Position numbers and translations under genes: made by a program | The notes under the pieces: generated by a model | The model's database searches: none | Seen by the model: the letters and a program-made list of their open reading frames with translations, nothing else | Told to the model about the DNA's origin: nothing | In this document: positions 7,220-15,922 of the stretch, in pieces | How positions within the stretch are numbered: position 1 is the first letter of the stretch | Layout of the letters: each line of letters starts with the position of its first letter | Assembly (NCBI GenBank): GCA_001730085.1 | Contig: MDLB01000073.1 | Coordinates: forward strand, 1 to 17,195 | Direction of reading: 5' to 3' | Origin: PVC group bacterium (ex Bugula neritina AB1) | GTDB lineage: Bacteria; GCA-001730085 | DNA: 17,195 nt

Positions 7220-8230
7220 ATGGATGTGGTTGACTTTTTAACCCAAAGAGAAAGAGATATTTTACATCTTATTGTCGAGGTTTATACTGTAACTGCTGAA
7301 CCTGTCGCTTCTAGAGTTTTGGTTCAAACATTTGATATTGGACTAAGCTCGGCAACAATACGTAATGTTATGAGTTCTCTTGAACAAAAGGGCTATATTC
7401 GCCAAATTTATACTTCGTCTGGGAGAGTTCCGACGGACAGGGGCTACTACCTTTATGTTCAGCAACTTATGCCGAGCAAAAATAGATCACGCAAACAAGG
7501 TGTTTATTTGAAAAGAGCTTTTCATTCAAACAAGAGATCAGGGGAGTCTTTTGTTCAAAATGTTGCACATGTTTTAGCTAAGTTGACCGAGTTTACGGCT
7601 ATTATAAGTCTGCCTCGTGGGCATCAAGAAAACATAGACAAAGTTAAGATCATTCGATTAGATGTTAAGCGTGTGATGTTGATACTTTTATTTAAAAATG
7701 GGATGATCCGTCAAAAAATAGTGCGGTTGATTTTTCCAGAAACGGATGTGGCCTTAGAGATTTTGGCAGAGCTTTTGATGGCTCGTTTAAAAGGTCAAAA
7801 AGTTGATCCAAGGCATGAATTTGTTAGGAGTGGTCTTCTTGATGAAATGTGTGCGTTGGATGTTTTTTGTGCTTCGGAAGAGTTAATCATTGAAGGTCGA
7901 GAAAACCTTATGAAGCATCCAGAATTTTATCAATATAGCACATTGTCAGATTTTATCCGTAAGTTGGATGATCCTGAGGATTTGCTAACCATTTTGAGTG
8001 ATAGCTTAGAAAGAGATAAAGTTAATATCTATATTGGTAAAAAAGACTTAGGTTTTGAAGATTGTAGTATTGTTTTAGCGAATTATAACTTGAGAGAGAG
8101 ACCTTCTGGGAGTATTGGGGTTATTGGTCCTAAAAGGATGCGCTATGAATATGTGATACCTATTGTTGAAAATGTGGCGGATTTTGTCACAGATGTTTTA
8201 AAAAACTCAGATTTGTATAGTGATATTTAA
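7220..8230 (+). CDS. hrcA: Heat-inducible transcription repressor HrcA
   Basis: This 336-residue protein is the HrcA repressor that binds CIRCE and shuts off chaperone genes until misfolded protein occupies its partner chaperonin. The N-terminal winged helix shows the family pattern (LTQRERDILHLIVEVY, TAEPVASRVL, LSSATIRNVMSSLEQKGYIRQ, TSSGRVPTDRGYYLYV). The C-terminal part ends with the usual ELRERPSGSIGVIGPKRMRYE-type block (seen here as NLRERPSGSIG, then YEYVIPIVENVADFVTDVL). Length is normal. AAGGG (7212-7216) is only 3 bases from the ATG at 7220, while a GTG at 7226 would have 9-base spacing, so translation may be inefficient at the ATG or begin two codons later. It is the first gene of the operon, and its TAA stop touches the grpE ribosome site (taaGGAG). 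Confidence 0.95.
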   Translation: MDVVDFLTQRERDILHLIVEVYTVTAEPVASRVLVQTFDIGLSSATIRNVMSSLEQKGYIRQIYTSSGRVPTDRGYYLYVQQLMPSKNRSRKQGVYLKRAFHSNKRSGESFVQNVAHVLAKLTEFTAIISLPRGHQENIDKVKIIRLDVKRVMLILLFKNGMIRQKIVRLIFPETDVALEILAELLMARLKGQKVDPRHEFVRSGLLDEMCALDVFCASEELIIEGRENLMKHPEFYQYSTLSDFIRKLDDPEDLLTILSDSLERDKVNIYIGKKDLGFEDCSIVLANYNLRERPSGSIGVIGPKRMRYEYVIPIVENVADFVTDVLKNSDLYSDI

Positions 8231-8241
8231 GGAGAAACATT

Positions 8242-8838
8242 ATGAGTGAATCGGAAGAAAAAAAACAAGACGATGAAAATTTGGAATCTATTGTCGATGA
8301 ATTGATCGATGATCAAGAAAAAATCGACTGTGGGGATCCATCAACTGTTTCGAAGAAAGGTGAAGATGAAAAAGCTCTTGATCCCTTGGAGTTGAATGAA
8401 AAATATTTAAGATTACAAGCTGACTTTGATAATTTTAGGAAAAGAACATTTAAAGAGCGTTCCGACTTACTAAAATACGGTTCAGAAAACTTGATTCTTG
8501 GACTTCTGGATGTCCTAGATAATTTTGATAGAGCTATCCAAAGTTCCAAAAATGCCCAAGATATATCTGGAGTGGTTCAAGGGATAGAGATGGTTCAAAA
8601 GCAAATGAAAAGTGTTTTGGACGAAAAAGGTTTGAAAAAAATGAAGGTTCAAGGTGAGACTTTTGATCCTCATTTGCATGAAGCGCTTAGTTATGAAGAG
8701 AATCAGGAAGACTTTGAAGATAATATTATTATGGAAGAGTTTCAAAGTGGTTATAAGTTACACGAGAAAGTTATTCGCTTTGCAAAAGTTAAAGTTGCTA
8801 AAAAAGTGAATAAAGATTCAAAAGAAGGAGGTGAATAA
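8242..8838 (+). CDS. grpE: Nucleotide exchange factor GrpE
   Basis: GrpE is the cytosolic co-chaperone that releases ADP from DnaK. The 198-residue protein has the normal plan: an acidic, probably disordered N-terminus (1-50), a long coiled-coil helix with LRLQADFDNFRKRTFKE, a four-helix region around LLDVLDNFDRAI, and the C-terminal beta domain with FDPHLHEALS and GYKLHEKVIRFAKVKVAK. The ATG at 8242 has a strong AAGGAG site 7 bases upstream that overlaps the hrcA stop. Its own stop codon is immediately followed by the dnaK ATG with no gap, and the dnaK ribosome site GGAGGTG lies inside the last grpE codons, so the two are translationally coupled. Control is through CIRCE/HrcA. Confidence 0.96.
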   Translation: MSESEEKKQDDENLESIVDELIDDQEKIDCGDPSTVSKKGEDEKALDPLELNEKYLRLQADFDNFRKRTFKERSDLLKYGSENLILGLLDVLDNFDRAIQSSKNAQDISGVVQGIEMVQKQMKSVLDEKGLKKMKVQGETFDPHLHEALSYEENQEDFEDNIIMEEFQSGYKLHEKVIRFAKVKVAKKVNKDSKEGGE

Positions 8839-10746
8839 ATGGCTAAAGGTAAAGTTATTGGGATTGACTTGGGAACAACAAACTCTGTTGTTGCTATCAT
8901 GGAAGGTGGAGAAGCGGTTGTTATACCTAACTCCGAAGGAGGAAGAACAACACCTTCTATCGTTGCTTTTACGAAATCTGGAGAGAAGTTGGTTGGGCAA
9001 GGTGCCAAACGTCAAGCGGTGACAAACCCTGCCAATACTATTTTTTCTGCGAAGCGTTTCATGGGTAGAAAGCATGACGAAGTTTCTGCTGAAGAGAAGT
9101 TGGTTCCTTATAAGGTTACAACGGGAGCATCTGGAAGTGTGGCGATTGAAGCTGGTGATAAGAAATATGCTCCACCAGAGATTTCAGCTATGATTTTACA
9201 AAAACTTAAACAAACAGCTGAAGATTATTTGGGAACAAGTGTTTCTCAGGCTGTTATCACAGTTCCTGCTTATTTTAATGATAGTCAACGTCAGGCTACT
9301 AAGGATGCTGGAAAGATTGCAGGCTTGGAAGTTCTAAGGATTATTAATGAGCCTACAGCGGCTTCATTGGCTTATGGTTTGGATAAAAAAAATGATGAAA
9401 AAATCGCTATTTTTGATTTGGGTGGTGGAACTTTTGATGTTTCTATCCTAGAAATAGGAGATGGTGTTTTTGAAGTGAAGGCAACGAATGGTGATACACA
9501 CTTGGGAGGGGATGATTTTGACCAAGTGATTATTAGTTGGTTGGCCTCTGAGTTTCAAAAAGAGCAAGGGATTGACTTGTGTAAAGATCAAATGGCTTTA
9601 CAGCGTTTGAAAGAAGCGGCTGAAAAAGCAAAAATAGAGCTTTCGTCAACGGCTCAAACAGAGATTAATTTGCCGTTTATCACAGCTGATCAATCAGGTC
9701 CTAAGCACTTAAACTTAACATTAACACGTAGTCAGTATGAAAACTTAGCTGATAGTCTTTTGCAAAGACTTCAAACCCCTTGTTTGAATGCCATTAAAGA
9801 TGCAGGTCTTCAAATGAATGAAATCAACCAGGTTATTCTTGTTGGTGGTATGTCAAGAATGCCCGCTGTTCAAGAAATGGCTGAAAAACTTTTTGGTAAA
9901 GAACCTCATAGGGGTGTTAATCCTGATGAGGTTGTTGCGATCGGAGCAGCTATCCAAGGAGGAGTTTTGGCTGGTGATGTTGATGACATTGTTTTGTTAG
10001 ATGTAACACCTCTTTCTTTAGGTATTGAGACTTTAGGTGGTGTCTGTACAAAACTTATTGAGAGAAATACAACTATCCCGACACAGAAAAGTCAGGTTTT
10101 TTCAACGGCTGCAGACAACCAGACAGCTGTGAGTATTGTTGTTTTACAAGGTGAGCGTGAAATGGCTCGTGATAATAGAGTTCTTGGAAAATTTGACTTG
10201 ACAGATATTCCTGCTGCTCCTAGAGGAGTTCCTCAGATCGAAGTTACTTTTGATATTGATTCGAATGGTATTGTGCATGTGTCTGCTAAAGATACAGCTT
10301 CGGGCAAAGAGCAAAAAATCAAGATCGAGTCATCAAGTGGATTAAGTGATGCAGATATTGATAGAATGGTTAAAGATGCGGAAGAGAATGCGGGTGCAGA
10401 TAAAGAAAAAAGAGACCTTATCGATGCTAAAAATGAAGCAGAAAATATGGTTTATACTTCCGAAAAATCCCTGAAAGAACATGGAGATAAAATCTCTGAA
10501 GATGATAAAAAGGGTATAGAAGAAGGAATTTCTGCATTGAAGGAAGCGTTGAACTCAGACTCATTGGAGACTATTAAGTCTGCGCAGGAAAAGTTATCTG
10601 AGCTGACACAGAAGTTAGCTGCGGAAGCTTATAAAGCTTCGGCTGCAGAAGGAGCTCCTGAAGGAGCTTCTGAATCTAAAGGTCAATCGACAAACTCAGA
10701 TGAAGATATCGTTGATGCACAAGTTGTTGAAGACGAAAAAGAGTAA
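8839..10746 (+). CDS. dnaK: Chaperone DnaK (Hsp70)
   Basis: DnaK is the main cytosolic Hsp70, binding hydrophobic peptide stretches in an ATP cycle with DnaJ and GrpE. The 635-residue protein is full length. The actin-like ATPase domain (about 1-385) carries GIDLGTTNS (8-16), [14 protein letters not shown] (from 191) and [15 protein letters not shown] (from 332). It continues through the linker [17 protein letters not shown], the substrate-binding beta domain, the helical lid and the usual acidic end [10 protein letters not shown]. The C-terminal region contains an Ala/Glu/Ser-rich linker (about 595-625). GGAGGTG at 8827-8833 is 5 bases before the ATG. The gene is the last of the hrcA operon and is followed by a hairpin at 10757-10830. 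DnaJ is not in the same tight unit, as 481 bp separate them. Confidence 0.98.
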   Translation: MAKGKVIGIDLGTTNSVVAIMEGGEAVVIPNSEGGRTTPSIVAFTKSGEKLVGQGAKRQAVTNPANTIFSAKRFMGRKHDEVSAEEKLVPYKVTTGASGSVAIEAGDKKYAPPEISAMILQKLKQTAEDYLGTSVSQAVITVPAYFNDSQRQATKDAGKIAGLEVLRIINEPTAASLAYGLDKKNDEKIAIFDLGGGTFDVSILEIGDGVFEVKATNGDTHLGGDDFDQVIISWLASEFQKEQGIDLCKDQMALQRLKEAAEKAKIELSSTAQTEINLPFITADQSGPKHLNLTLTRSQYENLADSLLQRLQTPCLNAIKDAGLQMNEINQVILVGGMSRMPAVQEMAEKLFGKEPHRGVNPDEVVAIGAAIQGGVLAGDVDDIVLLDVTPLSLGIETLGGVCTKLIERNTTIPTQKSQVFSTAADNQTAVSIVVLQGEREMARDNRVLGKFDLTDIPAAPRGVPQIEVTFDIDSNGIVHVSAKDTASGKEQKIKIESSSGLSDADIDRMVKDAEENAGADKEKRDLIDAKNEAENMVYTSEKSLKEHGDKISEDDKKGIEEGISALKEALNSDSLETIKSAQEKLSELTQKLAAEAYKASAAEGAPEGASESKGQSTNSDEDIVDAQVVEDEKE

Positions 10747-10756
10747 ATAAAAAATA

Positions 10757-10830
10757 AAAACCTCTGCATAAGTTCAAGTGACTCTTACCTCAAAAAGGGT
10801 TTTAAAAAAACTTGATTGTGCAGAGGTTTT
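10757..10830 (+). terminator. Long hairpin after dnaK, probable terminator
   Basis: AAAACCTCTGCA (10757-10768) and TGCAGAGGTTTT (10819-10830) are a perfect 12-bp inverted repeat beginning 10 bp after the dnaK stop. A second inner match, TCAAG (10774-10778) with CTTGA (10811-10815), extends the stem past a small internal loop, leaving a 32-nt A/T-rich loop. The U run is only four bases and belongs to the stem, so it is not a textbook intrinsic terminator; the A and T flanks would let it work in both directions. It could instead stabilise the dnaK mRNA 3' end. Confidence 0.6.
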
Positions 10831-11227
10831 GAATAAGTGTAAAATGAGATTATTGTAAAATACTCCATGTGTTTTAATTGAAAGAGACATTTAAAACAGT
10901 TTTTATTTTGACGCAAGATTTCGTATTTTTCTGAAGATATTTTTTTTTTGGCAATGAATCACTTTAAAATGATCGAGAAATCAGCTTTGGATAAAATAAG
11001 ACAGATAGAGTTGAAAAATAGTCAACGTGCTTTGTGGTAAGGAGTTTTACAGTCGTTTGTTATTTGGGGAGAAGTTTGTATTCATTGGCGTTTATGAGCT
11101 TTTTTCAAAATGAGATTGTTGTGCAATACCATCACATGCAAAAAAAATCTAGGGAGCAAATCCAACACAGCTTATGATTTATTTTGTAATGGTTTCTGGC
11201 GGTCTAAAATATATAAGGAATTGAAGT
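10831..11227 (+). other. Non-coding region between dnaK and dnaJ
   Basis: About 400 bases with no convincing gene on either strand. It holds a T10-type run (about 10940-10949), a frame of only 28 codons (10954-11040) without a ribosome site, and an imperfect direct repeat. The repeat is AAAATGAGATTATTGTAAAATAC at 10841-10863 against the copy at 11107-11129, 20 of 23 bases equal and 266 bp apart. A weak promoter for dnaJ may be TTGTAA (11184-11189) with TAAAAT (11205-11210), but the spacer is only 15 bp. No CIRCE, tRNA or rRNA is visible. Confidence 0.5.
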
Positions 11228-12331
11228 GTGGCCAATAAACGTGATTATTATGAGGTTTTAGGTGTTTCTCCTAGTGCTTCTAAAGATGAAATAAAAAAAA
11301 GTTACCGCAAGTTGGCGGCGAAATATCATCCTGACCGGAACCAGAATGACGCGAAAGCTGAAGAGAAATTTAAAGAATGCGCAGAAGCTTATAGTGTTTT
11401 AAGTGATGATAATAAAAAAGCTCAATATGATCAATTTGGTCATTCAGGACCTTCTCAATTTGGTGGTCAAGGTGGTTTTGATGATATCGACTTAGGAGAT
11501 ATTTTTAGCGATTTTTTTGGAGGAGGCCGATCTAGGAGGTCTTCGGGAGGAAGAAGTCGTGGGAATGATCTTAAGGTTGGTCTGGAAGTCACTTTCAAAG
11601 AAGCTGTTTTTGGTGTAGAAAAAGAAATAGGGGTTAGGAGAGACTCAAGCTGTACTACGTGTGATGGCTCTGGTGCTGCTCCTGGATCTAAAAAGATCAC
11701 ATGTCAACAATGCGATGGAGTTGGCCAAATCCGTGTTTCTCAAGGTGTATTCAGCATGGCTCGAACCTGTCATTCATGTAAAGGGCAGGGGGTTAAGATT
11801 GAAAAAGCTTGCTTCACTTGTATGGGGAAAGGTTTGGTTAGTTCAAGAGATAAAGTTAAGGTTAAAGTTCCAGGCGGAGTTGACAACGGTGTTACCTTGA
11901 AAGTATCTGGAGAAGGTGAAGCTGGCCCGCAAGGAGGACCTAAAGGTGATTTATATGTTGTGATGACCGTTAGGTCTCATGATTTTTTTGAGCGTCATGA
12001 AGATGATATTGTTTGTGAAGTTCCTATTGGGTTTGCACAAGCTGCTTTGGGAACAGAAATAGAAGTCCCAACATTAGAGGGTCGGACAAAAATTAAGATT
12101 TCTTCTGGGACTCAATCTGGTAAAATTTTACGTTTAAGGGGTAAAGGGGTATCAAATATCCGAGGATATGGACGTGGAGATCAATTGATTCGGGTTGTTG
12201 TAGAAACCCCGACTAAGCTGAATGAACAGCAACGTAAACTATTGGAAGAGTTTGCTGAAATATCGGGTGAAGATGTTCAGCCTATGTGTAAAAGTTTTTT
12301 TCAAAAATTGAAAGATGCATTGGTAACATGA
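11228..12331 (+). CDS. dnaJ: Chaperone DnaJ (type I Hsp40)
   Basis: DnaJ delivers unfolded clients to DnaK and stimulates its ATPase. The 367-residue protein has all parts of a type I Hsp40. These are a J domain with HPD at 34-36, a Gly/Phe-rich linker (about 75-110, containing [16 protein letters not shown]), four CxxCxGxG zinc repeats between 142 and 202 ([32 protein letters not shown]), and the C-terminal client-binding beta domains. The start is the GTG at 11228, with AAGGAA (11215-11220) 7 bases upstream and the canonical KRDYYEVLG beginning at residue 4. It follows dnaK after a 481-bp gap and a hairpin, so it probably has its own promoter and is not directly under CIRCE. The gap to serA is only 28 bp, so dnaJ and serA are likely co-transcribed. 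Confidence 0.97.
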   Translation: MANKRDYYEVLGVSPSASKDEIKKSYRKLAAKYHPDRNQNDAKAEEKFKECAEAYSVLSDDNKKAQYDQFGHSGPSQFGGQGGFDDIDLGDIFSDFFGGGRSRRSSGGRSRGNDLKVGLEVTFKEAVFGVEKEIGVRRDSSCTTCDGSGAAPGSKKITCQQCDGVGQIRVSQGVFSMARTCHSCKGQGVKIEKACFTCMGKGLVSSRDKVKVKVPGGVDNGVTLKVSGEGEAGPQGGPKGDLYVVMTVRSHDFFERHEDDIVCEVPIGFAQAALGTEIEVPTLEGRTKIKISSGTQSGKILRLRGKGVSNIRGYGRGDQLIRVVVETPTKLNEQQRKLLEEFAEISGEDVQPMCKSFFQKLKDALVT

Positions 12332-12359
12332 CAACGTATGAAAGATGGGGAATAAAATC

Positions 12360-13961
12360 ATGAGTTATAAAGTTTTAGTTACAGATAGTTTGTCAGAAAA
12401 AGGTTTGGCCATTTTGCGTTCATGTGAGGAAATTGAACTTGATTTATCGCTAGGTCTTTCGCCTGAAGATTTGACCGAAAAAATCAAAGGATACGATGCT
12501 ATTTTGATCCGTAGTGGTACAAAATTAACAGAAGCCATTTTATCGTCAGCGGACAATCTTAAGGTAATTGGAAGAGCTGGTGTCGGTGTTGATAATGTCG
12601 ATGTGGACTTTGCAAGTTACAAGGGTATTATTGTGATGAATGCTCCTTCGGGGAACACTTTGTCAACGGCAGAATTGACAATCAGTATGTTGTTGGCTTT
12701 GGCACGCAAGATACCTCAGGCGAATGCTTCTATGAAGGCCAAAAAGTGGGATCGTAAAGGATTTGTTGGAGTAGAGCTTTTTGGAAAGACTTTAGGGATT
12801 GTTGGTTTTGGTCGTATCGGTAGAGAAGTTGCCCAAAGAATGAAATCTTTTGGGATGAAGGTTTTAGCTTATGACCCTTATGCTTCTTTAAATATAGCAA
12901 ACTCTTTAGGTGTAAGTTTGACGACAGACCTTAATGATATTTATGCTGAGTCTGACTTTATAACTTTGCACACACCACTCACAAAAGAAACAAAGCACTT
13001 GATAGATAAAGAGTCTTTGTCGAAGATGAAAAAGAATGTGGCGATTATAAATTGTGCACGTGGTGGATTGGTTGATGAAGAAGCTCTTGCTGATTCTATA
13101 AAATCTGGACATGTTACCGGTGCAGCTTTCGATGCTTATAGTTCTGAGCCATTACAAGCGGATCATCCTTTTTATGATTTAGACTCCGTTATTATGACCC
13201 CACACGTTGGTGCATCAACTAAAGAGGCTCAAGAAAATGTGGCGATTGATGTAGCGAATCAGCTTGTTGATATGTTGGTCAGTAAGAAGATCAAAAATGC
13301 TGTTAATTATGTCCAAGTTGCTCCAGAGGTTTTTGAAAAGATAGAGCCCTTCATGGGACTCGCGACTTGTCTTGGAACCTTTTTGTCTTATTTGAAGAAA
13401 GGTTGCTATTCTCATTTGAAGTTAAGTTTTTTTGGTGAGTTAGCAGAACTGGATGTTTCTTGTTTAACGACTAATGTTATCAAGTCTCTTTTAAAACCTA
13501 TCTTGCATGACTCTATCAACGATGTTAATGCTCATTGGATGGCTAAAGATAGAGGTTTAGCAGTTGAAACTGAGAAAAAAGCTCATTCGGAAAGTTTTTC
13601 AGCATTGATGCGTGTCACACTTTGCTGTGATGATGGCTCTGAGATAAGTGTTGCAGGGACAACTTTTGGGAAAAACAACATTAGGATTGTTCGGATTGAT
13701 GAGCACCATGTTGATGTTGAACCTAATGGATATGTTTTGGTATGTAAAAACATAGATAAACCTGGTTTTGTTGGAAGAATAGGAACCATTTTGGGTGAAA
13801 ATGACATCAATATAGCTAATATGACTCTTGGAAGAAAAGAAAAAGGATCACATGCTGTAACAGTTTTTAATGTTGATGAAATTGTTTCCCAAGAAATTCT
13901 TGAAAAAATTTCCTCTTTGGATGATATTGTTCAGGTGAGTTTTGTCAATTTTGAAGGATAG
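12360..13961 (+). CDS. serA: D-3-phosphoglycerate dehydrogenase
   Basis: SerA oxidises 3-phosphoglycerate to 3-phosphohydroxypyruvate with NAD, the first step of serine synthesis. The 533-residue protein is the long form. It has a substrate domain, a Rossmann fold with GFGRIG (149-154) and the acidic YDPY that selects NAD, and the catalytic triad Arg234 (NCARGGLVDE), Glu263 (SSEP) and His282 (TPHVGAST). An intervening domain (about 310-450) follows, then a C-terminal ACT domain (VLVCKNIDKPGFVGRIGTIL...) that usually senses serine for feedback inhibition. I chose ATG 12360 because GATGGGGAA ends 8 bases upstream; ATG 12345 would add five residues and would place the ribosome site inside the gene. 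It lies 28 bp after dnaJ, an unusual partner, and overlaps the next gene by up to 20 bp. Confidence 0.96.
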   Translation: MSYKVLVTDSLSEKGLAILRSCEEIELDLSLGLSPEDLTEKIKGYDAILIRSGTKLTEAILSSADNLKVIGRAGVGVDNVDVDFASYKGIIVMNAPSGNTLSTAELTISMLLALARKIPQANASMKAKKWDRKGFVGVELFGKTLGIVGFGRIGREVAQRMKSFGMKVLAYDPYASLNIANSLGVSLTTDLNDIYAESDFITLHTPLTKETKHLIDKESLSKMKKNVAIINCARGGLVDEEALADSIKSGHVTGAAFDAYSSEPLQADHPFYDLDSVIMTPHVGASTKEAQENVAIDVANQLVDMLVSKKIKNAVNYVQVAPEVFEKIEPFMGLATCLGTFLSYLKKGCYSHLKLSFFGELAELDVSCLTTNVIKSLLKPILHDSINDVNAHWMAKDRGLAVETEKKAHSESFSALMRVTLCCDDGSEISVAGTTFGKNNIRIVRIDEHHVDVEPNGYVLVCKNIDKPGFVGRIGTILGENDINIANMTLGRKEKGSHAVTVFNVDEIVSQEILEKISSLDDIVQVSFVNFEG

Positions 13962-14910
13962 TTTACCAGCTTTAGTCCCCCAACATTTTTCGGATAAAAA
14001 AAGGTACTATGATTTTAGTACTTATTTGAAAAGACGTTTTGGCTGCAAAGTTTATAAAGTTGTGATAGACGCGGGTTTCACGTGTCCTAATCGAGATGGC
14101 TTTGTGGCCAAAGGTGGGTGCATTTATTGTAATGCGAATGGATCTGGGTCTGGAAAGAGGAAAACTTCTGTAAGAGAACAAGTCTTGCAGGGGATTGATT
14201 TTGTTAAAAAACGCTACAAAGCGAAGAAAATCATGGTTTATTTTCAGGCTTTTACGAATACGTATGCCCCTGTCGATGAGCTTGAAAAGATTTACAAAGA
14301 AGCTTTGTGTCATCCAGATATTGTTTCTATAGCTATTGGGACGCGTCCAGACTGTATAGACCGTACCAAACTCGAAATGATCAATCAATTCGTTTCGGAT
14401 TATGAAGTTTGGATGGAATATGGTTTAGAATCTTCACACGACAGAACCCTAACCTTGATTAATCGAATGGATACTTTGGCTCAGTTCGAAAAAGCTGTTA
14501 AGTTAACACGAGATTATGATATGAAGATATGCACGCATTTGATCATGGGATTGCCCTACGAAACTTATGCGGATATGATGCTCACCGTGGATAGAGTTGC
14601 TCGCCTAGACTTGAATGGCATTAAAATTCATAATTTATATATAGAGAATAATACATCTTTAAAGAAATTTTATGATGATTATGGATTTGAACTTTTATCA
14701 AAAGAAGCCTATGTTAATATTGTTTGTGACAGTTTAGAAAAACTTTCGGATCAGATGGTTATCGAACGACTCAATGGAGACCCTGTTAAACAGCACACAT
14801 ACCTTCCTGATTGGAGCTTGGATAAGCAAGGTATCTTGATGGATATCGATAAAGAGTTGGAAAGAAGAAACACTTTTCAAGGTCAAAAATATAAAGCAAC
14901 AAACACCTGA
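13942..14910 (+). CDS. TIGR01212-type (YhcC-like) radical SAM protein
   Basis: This is a radical SAM enzyme of the YhcC/TIGR01212 family. The iron-sulfur cysteines are Cys48, Cys60 and Cys63 in TCPNRDGFVAKGGCIYC (C-x11-C-x2-C), the spacing of this family and not the standard C-x3-C-x2-C. Further family landmarks are KKIMVYFQAFTNTYAP, IAIGTRPDCI, WMEYGLESSHDRTL, THLIMGLPYET and GIKIHNLYIENNT. The biochemical reaction is not established to my knowledge. No ATG or GTG start is possible before the conserved KRYYDFSTYLKRRFG: a TGA at 13936-13938 closes the frame, leaving TTG at 13942 (2 bases after AGGTGAG) or TTG at 13951 (11 bases after). The coding region therefore starts inside the end of serA, a 4-type overlap of 11 to 20 bp indicating coupling. 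Its last codon TGA begins the word TGAGATTGT. Confidence 0.88.
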   Translation: MSILKDSLPALVPQHFSDKKRYYDFSTYLKRRFGCKVYKVVIDAGFTCPNRDGFVAKGGCIYCNANGSGSGKRKTSVREQVLQGIDFVKKRYKAKKIMVYFQAFTNTYAPVDELEKIYKEALCHPDIVSIAIGTRPDCIDRTKLEMINQFVSDYEVWMEYGLESSHDRTLTLINRMDTLAQFEKAVKLTRDYDMKICTHLIMGLPYETYADMMLTVDRVARLDLNGIKIHNLYIENNTSLKKFYDDYGFELLSKEAYVNIVCDSLEKLSDQMVIERLNGDPVKQHTYLPDWSLDKQGILMDIDKELERRNTFQGQKYKATNT

Positions 14911-14978
14911 GATTGTCACAAAAGCATCTATCTTTCAAATAATCCTATATTTTTTATTTTTCTTTGTAAACGGTTTGG

Positions 14979-15902
14979 TTAAGACTGATTTAGAGAGAAA
15001 AGAGCGGATCCAATCATCCCTGCTTTGTTCCCAAGAATAGCTGGCTTTATACAGCAAGCATTGAAAGCTGCTTCCATTGTTTTATCCTGAACTTTCTTTT
15101 GAAGAGGTTCAAAAAATTGATTAGAAGCTCCTGATAATCCGCCTCCAATAACAAAAATATCTGGGTTGAAAATATTCAAAAGATTTGATACTCCAAGAGC
15201 AAGGTCTGAGATATAGCTTTTTAAGAGCTTTATCGATGCAGGATCTTTTTGCTTAACTTTTTCAAAAATGATTTTTCCTGAGTTTTCGTTTTCTTTGTAT
15301 ATCTTTTTTTCCTTGGCCCTTTGAACAAGAGCAGAAGCTGAAGCATGAGCTTCCCAACAACCTTTTGATCCACATGTGCACGAGCGGCCGTTATGTCGGA
15401 TTTTCATATGGCCTACCTCTCCAGCATATTTCGAGGAGCCTTCGTAAAGTGATTTGTTTAAGATAAACCCTCCACCAATACCGGTTCCCAAGGTTATACA
15501 GATAAGATTGGTGGCGCCTTTACCTGCACCAATAAGGTATTCTCCATAAGTCATCATTGTCACATCGTTGTGAGCGAAAACAGGCAATGAAAAGTCGGCT
15601 TTTAACAAATGAATAAAAGGAAAGTTTAGCCAACCTGGCAGATTATGTGCACCGCTAACAACACCACCTTTTTCCTGATCAACTAAGCCGGGGGTTCCGA
15701 TGCCCATGCTTTTAATTGTTCCTTCGGAAAATTCGTCACGAAGATTTTGACAAAGATGACGAATGTTTTTGAAAATGGTTTCCCCGCCTAAATGACTTTC
15801 GGTAGGGGTTGATTTTTCTAATAAACATTCACCTTTTTGTGAAATAACACCTCCTTTTATAAAGGTGCCTCCTAAGTCGATACCTATTGCAAAATCCATC
15901 AT
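14979..15902 (-). CDS. ROK-family sugar kinase, glucokinase-like
   Basis: This ROK kinase should phosphorylate a hexose (glucose or an N-acetylated hexosamine) with ATP in the cytosol. Visible motifs are the phosphate loop GIDLGGTFIKGG (7-18), HND with catalytic Asp113, ITLGTGIGGGF (136-146), and the ROK signature with its zinc site: GEVGHMKIRHNG, His165, then Cys175, Cys177 and Cys182 in CTCGSKGCWE, Glu184. IFVIGGGLSGA follows near the C-terminus. There is no N-terminal DNA-binding domain, so it is an enzyme and not a NagC-type repressor. Two ATG codons in tandem (15902 and 15899) are possible starts. Neither has a Shine-Dalgarno sequence, and a perfect TATAAT ends 4 or 7 bases before them. 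It is the only minus-strand gene, convergent with the radical SAM gene (68-bp gap) and divergent from the BI-1 gene. Exact sugar unknown. Confidence 0.92.
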   Translation of the reverse strand: MMDFAIGIDLGGTFIKGGVISQKGECLLEKSTPTESHLGGETIFKNIRHLCQNLRDEFSEGTIKSMGIGTPGLVDQEKGGVVSGAHNLPGWLNFPFIHLLKADFSLPVFAHNDVTMMTYGEYLIGAGKGATNLICITLGTGIGGGFILNKSLYEGSSKYAGEVGHMKIRHNGRSCTCGSKGCWEAHASASALVQRAKEKKIYKENENSGKIIFEKVKQKDPASIKLLKSYISDLALGVSNLLNIFNPDIFVIGGGLSGASNQFFEPLQKKVQDKTMEAAFNACCIKPAILGNKAGMIGSALFSLNQS

Positions 15903-15906
15903 CCAT

Positions 15907-15912
15907 ATTATA
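15907..15912 (-). promoter_or_regulatory. -10 box (TATAAT) of the ROK kinase gene
   Basis: Read on the minus strand, 15912 to 15907 is the perfect hexamer TATAAT. With a normal start 7 bases later the RNA begins at about 15900, on the initiator ATG codons themselves, so the message looks leaderless. The -35 region (near 15930-15935, CTGCAG) is poor and lies inside the left arm of the inverted repeat, suggesting that a protein bound there controls the promoter. Confidence 0.55.
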
Positions 15913-15922
15913 TAATACTTCT

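Noticed and set aside
7220-10746. Assignment of the organism to Chlamydiae from hrcA-grpE-dnaK order
   Set aside because: The order occurs in several phyla, dnaJ is nearby here unlike in Chlamydia, and a long ACT-domain SerA is not expected there; no decisive marker in the window.
10954-11040. 28-codon frame (MNHFKMIEKSAL...) between dnaK and dnaJ
   Set aside because: No Shine-Dalgarno sequence or promoter of its own; length is within chance for this region.
13972-14388. 138-codon minus-strand open frame under the radical SAM gene
   Set aside because: It is a shadow of a strongly conserved gene on the other strand, with no ribosome site and no recognisable domain.
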